Shown here in pieces: positions 60,465 through 64,000 of a stretch of DNA of 64,000 bases. The position numbers were made by a program, and so were the translations under genes. Source of the DNA: Ptiloglossa arizonensis (lineage: Eukaryota; Arthropoda; Insecta; Hymenoptera; Colletidae); the NCBI RefSeq assembly GCF_051014685.1, contig NW_027479761.1, positions 1 through 64,000 on the forward strand. Direction: 5' to 3'. Numbering within the stretch: the first letter of the stretch is position 1; every line of letters begins with the position of its first letter. The notes beneath the pieces are model-generated. The model searched no databases. It saw only the letters and a program-made list of their open reading frames with translations, and was not told the origin of the DNA.

Positions 60465-63400
60465 GCCTAACGAATAACGTGTAACGTATAACCTATGACG
60501 TATAACGTATAACGTATAACGTATCACGTATATCGTATAACGTATAACGTATAACGTATTACGTATAACGGTATAACGTATAACGTATTACGTATAACGT
60601 ATAACGTATAACGTATAACGTATAACGTATCACGTATCACGAATAACATAAAACGCATAACGAATATCGTATACCGTATAACGTAAAACGTATAACGTAT
60701 AACGTATAACGTATAACGTATAACATATATACGCATAACGTATATCGTATACCGTATAACGTATAACGTATAACGTATAACGTATAACGTATGACGTATA
60801 ACGTATAACATATGACGTATAACGTATAACGTATAACGTATCACGTATATCGTATAACGTATAACGCATAACGTATTACGTATAACGTATAACCTATAAC
60901 GTATAACGTATAACGTATAACGTATAACGTATCACGAATAACGTAAAACGCATAACGTATATCGTATACCGTATAACGTATAACGTATAACGATAACGTA
61001 TAACGTATAACGTATAACGTATAAACGTATTACATATAACGCATAACGTATATCGTATACCGTATAACGTATAACGTATGACGTATAACGTATAACGTAT
61101 AACGTATAACGCCTAACGAATAACGTATAACGTATAACCTATGACGTATAACGTATAACGTATAACGTATCACGTATATCGTATAACGTATAACTTATAA
61201 CGTATTACGTATAACGTATAACGTATAACGTATAACGTATAACGTATAACGTATCACGAATAACGTAAAACGCATAACGTATATCGTATACCGTATAACG
61301 TATAACGTATAACGTATAACGTATAACGTATAACGTATAACGTATAACGTATAACGTATAACGCATAACGAATAACGTATAACGTATAACCTATGACGTT
61401 ATACCGTATAACGTATAACGTATTAACGTATAACGAATAACGAATAACGTAAAACGTATAACGCATAACGTATTATATAACGTATAACGTATAACGTATA
61501 ACGTATAACGTATAACGTATGACGTACAACGTATACCGTATCACGTATAATGTATTACGAATAACGTGTAACGTACAACGTATAACGTATAACGTATAAC
61601 GTATAACGTATAACGTATAATGTATAACGTATAACGTATAACGTAAAACGTATAACGTATAACGTATAACGTATAACGTATAACGTATAACGTATAACGT
61701 ATAACGTATAACGTATAAACGTACAACGTATACCGTATCACGTATAATGTATTACGAATAACGTGTAACGTATAACGTATAACGTATAACGTATAACGTA
61801 TAACGTATATCGTATAACATATAACGCATAACGTATATCGTATACCGTATAACGTATAACGTATAACGTATAACGTATAACGTATAATGTATAACGTATA
61901 ACGTATTACGTATAACGTATAACGTATAACGTATAACGTATAACGTATAACGTATCACGAATAACGTAAAACGCATAACGTAAATCGTATACCGTATAAA
62001 CGTATAACGTATTACGTATAACGTATAACGTATAACGTATAACGTATAACGTATAACGTATAACGTATCACGAATAACGTTAAACGCATAACGTATATCG
62101 TATACCGTATACCGTATAACGTATAACGTATAACGTATAACGTATAACGTATAACGTATAACGCATAACGAAATAACGTATAACGTATAACCTATGACGT
62201 ATACCGTATAACGTATAACGTGTAACGTATAACGAATAACGTAAAACGTATAACGCATAACGTATTATATAAAGTATAACGTATAACGTATAACGTATAA
62301 CGTATAACGTATAACGTATGACGTACAACGTATACCGTATCACGTATAATGTATTACGAATAACGTGTAACGTATAACGTATAACGTATAACGTATAACG
62401 TATAACGTATAACGTATAATGTATAACGTTGTAACGTATAACGTATAACCTATGACGTATAACGTATAACGTATAACGTATAACGTATCACGAATAACGT
62501 AAAACGCATAACGTATATCGTATACCGTATAACGTATAACGTATAACGTATAACGTATAACGTATAACGTATAACGTATAACGTATAACGCATAACGAAT
62601 ACCGTATAACGTATAACGTATAACGTGTAACGTATAACGTGTAAACGTAAAACGTATAACGTATAACGTATAACGTATTACGTATAACGTATAACGTATA
62701 ACGTATAACGAATATCGTAAAACGTATAACGCATAACGTATAACGTATAACGTAAAACGAATAACGTAAAACGTAAAACGCATAACGTATATCGTATACC
62801 GTATAACGTATAACGTATAACGTATAACGTATAACGTATAACGTATAACGTATAACGCATAACGTATATCGTATACCGTATAACGTATAACGTATAACGC
62901 ATAACGTATAACGTATAACGTATAACGTATAACGTATAACGTATAACGTATAACGTATAACGTATAACGCCTAACGAATAACGTGTAACGTATAACGTAT
63001 AACGTATAACCTATGACGTATAACGTATAACGTCTAACGTATAACGTATCACGAATAACGTAAACCGCATAACGTATATCGTATACCGTATAACGTATAA
63101 CGTATAACGTATAACGTATAACGTATAACGCATAACGAATAACGTATAACGTATAACCTATGACGTATAACCTATGACGTATAACGTATAACGTATAACG
63201 TATAACGTATAACGTATAACGTATAACGTATAACGTATAACGTATAACGTAAAACGTATAACGCATAACGTATAACGTATAACGTATAACGTATAACGTA
63301 TAACGTATAACGTATAACGTATCACGAATAACGTAAAACGCATAACGTATATCGTACACCGTATAACGTATAGCGTATAATGTATACCGTATCACGTATA

Positions 63401-63790
63401 ATGTATTACGAATAATGTGTAACGTATAACGTGTAACGTATAACGTGTAACGTAAGACGTATAACGTAGAACGTATAACGTATTTATAACGTATATCGTA
63501 AAACGTATAACGTATAACGTATAACGTATAACGTATAACGTATAACGTATAACGTATAACATATAACGTATAACGTATAACGTATAACGTATAGCGTATA
63601 AAGTATAACGTATAACGTATAACGTATAACCTATAACGTATAACGTATAACGTATAACGTATAACGTATAACGTATAACGTATAACGCCTAACGAATAAC
63701 GTATAACGTGTAACCTATGACGTATAACGTATAACGTATAACGTATAACGTATAACGAATAACGTAAAACGTATAACGCATAACGTATTA
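60465..63790. repeat. E block, copy E4 (indel-rich)
   Basis: Matches E1 at +19,100 bp over most of its length, including the part missing from E2 (AACTTATAACG near 61,191 and TATTATATAA near 61,472). It joins the GTACACCG landmark at 63,354. Between 60,570 and 62,650 it has about eleven small register-breaking insertions or deletions that E1 lacks. Confidence 0.75.
60570..62650. repeat. Second cluster of register-breaking indels
   Basis: Extra G at about 60,570; CATATATACG at 60,725; CGATAA near 60,991; extra A near 61,024, 61,719, 61,999, 62,171 and 62,642; extra T near 61,400 and 62,430; CGTATTAACG near 61,422; and a doubled TATACCG near 62,101-62,112. Nearly all add a single base, commonly doubling an A or T. 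The matching stretch of E1 (41.47-43.55 kb) is in clean register. Confidence 0.8.
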
Positions 63791-64000
63791 TATAACGTAT
63801 AACGTATAACGTATAACGTATAACGTATAACCTATAACGTATAACGTATAACGTATAACGTATAACGTATAACGTATAACGTATAACGTATAACGTATAA
63901 CGTATAACGTATAACGAATAACGTAAAACGTATAACGCATAACGTATAACGTATAACGTATAACGTATAACGTATAACGTAAAACGTATAACGTATAACG

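Larger units (their letters stand above)
1..64000. repeat. 7-bp satellite array (CGTATAA)n filling the window
   Basis: Every part of the window can be read as tandem copies of CGTATAA with point variants; 64,000/7 gives about 9,100 monomers. Orientation never changes: I find no stretch where TTATACG becomes the plus-strand unit. Each consensus monomer has one CpG inside the palindrome ACGT, and one TATAA. Frequent variant monomers are CGCATAA, CGTTTAA, CGTAAAA, CGTATGA, CGTATCA, CGTATTA, CGTGTAA, CGAATAA, CATATAA, TGTATAA, CCTATAA, CCTATGA, AGTATAA, CGCCTAA, CGTCTAA, CGTACAA and CGTAGAA. Both window ends are inside the array. Megabase arrays of 5-12 bp units are typical of eukaryotic heterochromatin; I do not recognise this unit from a named organism. 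No coding, RNA or mobile sequence is visible. Confidence 0.98.
38721..64000. repeat. Domain E: mosaic of D-like and E-specific blocks
   Basis: GTACACCG landmarks occur at 39,547, 44,254, 47,404, 48,147, 49,120, 49,663, 49,992, 50,556, 51,515, 52,044, 53,094, 54,659, 55,403, 56,082, 56,590, 57,605 and 63,354. Blocks seen in D (TATTTATAA and TATTATATAA breaks, GTACAGCG at 53,623 and 58,141) alternate with a new block in four versions (E1-E4). The right end of the window falls inside a block that matches about 44.7, 47.8 and 55.1 kb. Confidence 0.75.

Noticed and set aside
1..64000. Telomeric repeat array
   Set aside because: The 7-bp length matches the plant-type telomere TTTAGGG, but this unit has no G cluster, is not related by one or two changes, and the array is full of kilobase HORs with many variants, unlike a telomerase-made tract.
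1..64000. CRISPR array or iteron-type origin
   Set aside because: There are no spacers between repeats, the unit is only 7 bp, and no cas, rep or other gene is present. Copy number is hundreds of times above any iteron cluster.
1..64000. Thousands of promoter TATA boxes
   Set aside because: TATAA occurs in every monomer purely because of the unit sequence. Without a gene or any spacing signal there is no basis for calling promoters.
1..64000. Intrinsically curved DNA from phased A/T steps
   Set aside because: A 7-bp period puts successive AT steps about 240 degrees apart around the helix, so bends cancel over three monomers. Curvature needs phasing near 10.5 bp.
1..64000. Inverted repeats or large palindromes
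   Set aside because: All blocks are in the same orientation. Apart from the 4-bp ACGT and TATA palindromes within monomers I saw no inverted segment.
1..64000. tRNA, rRNA or other RNA genes
   Set aside because: No stretch departs from the monomer pattern enough to hold one; GC-rich stems and conserved box sequences are absent.
1..64000. Window as a pure assembly or synthetic artefact
   Set aside because: Ordered HORs with private variants, whole-monomer length changes and inherited phase breaks are what a real evolving satellite shows. Local errors are likely in the two indel clusters, and copy number may be wrong, but the array itself is probably real.

Overview
The whole 64 kb window is one uninterrupted simple satellite array. 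The monomer is 7 bp, CGTATAA on the plus strand (TTATACG on the minus strand), roughly 9,100 copies, about 29% GC in the consensus. I see no unique sequence, transposon, RNA gene, CRISPR array or credible protein-coding gene. The array is open at both ends: base 1 and base 64,000 both lie inside monomers.

An array of this size and purity suggests eukaryotic constitutive heterochromatin (pericentromeric, centromeric, B-chromosome or sex-chromosome satellite). That is inference. The monomer is not a telomere repeat I recognise and it lacks the usual G-rich strand, so I do not name an organism.

The many long open frames on the minus strand are artefacts. A 7-bp unit read in triplets cycles through seven codons (21 bp). 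On the minus strand these spell Leu-Tyr-Val-Ile-Arg-Tyr-Thr in every frame and contain no stop. On the plus strand every frame meets TAA once per 21 bp. Frames start and stop only where point variants create ATG or stop codons.

The information in the window is the pattern of variant monomers (CGCATAA, CGTTTAA, CGTAAAA, CGTATGA, CGTATCA, CGAATAA, CCTATGA, CGCCTAA and others) and the rare indels that break the 7-bp register. These show nested higher-order repeats (HORs). Layout: A, 1-8,330, four copies of a roughly 1.9-2.0 kb HOR marked by TACCGTGT, with a 1.1 kb inset rich in indels. B, 8,331-14,090, shorter blocks in which a TACACCG landmark first appears. C, 14,091-21,482, a 0.9-2.7 kb HOR carrying a 252-bp cassette with many variants. 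D, 21,483-36,592, a segment of about 4-5 kb in three near-identical tandem copies. C-prime, 36,593-38,720, a displaced piece of C. E, 38,721-64,000, a mosaic of D-like and new blocks, including one 2.6-3.3 kb block in four versions. Length differences between copies are mostly multiples of 7, as expected for unequal exchange in register.

Two short intervals (4,087-5,376 and 60,570-62,650) hold clusters of 1-2 bp register-breaking indels that their sister copies lack. Both may be consensus errors. No new gene system is visible. The unusual content is the satellite, its HOR history and the register-break clusters.
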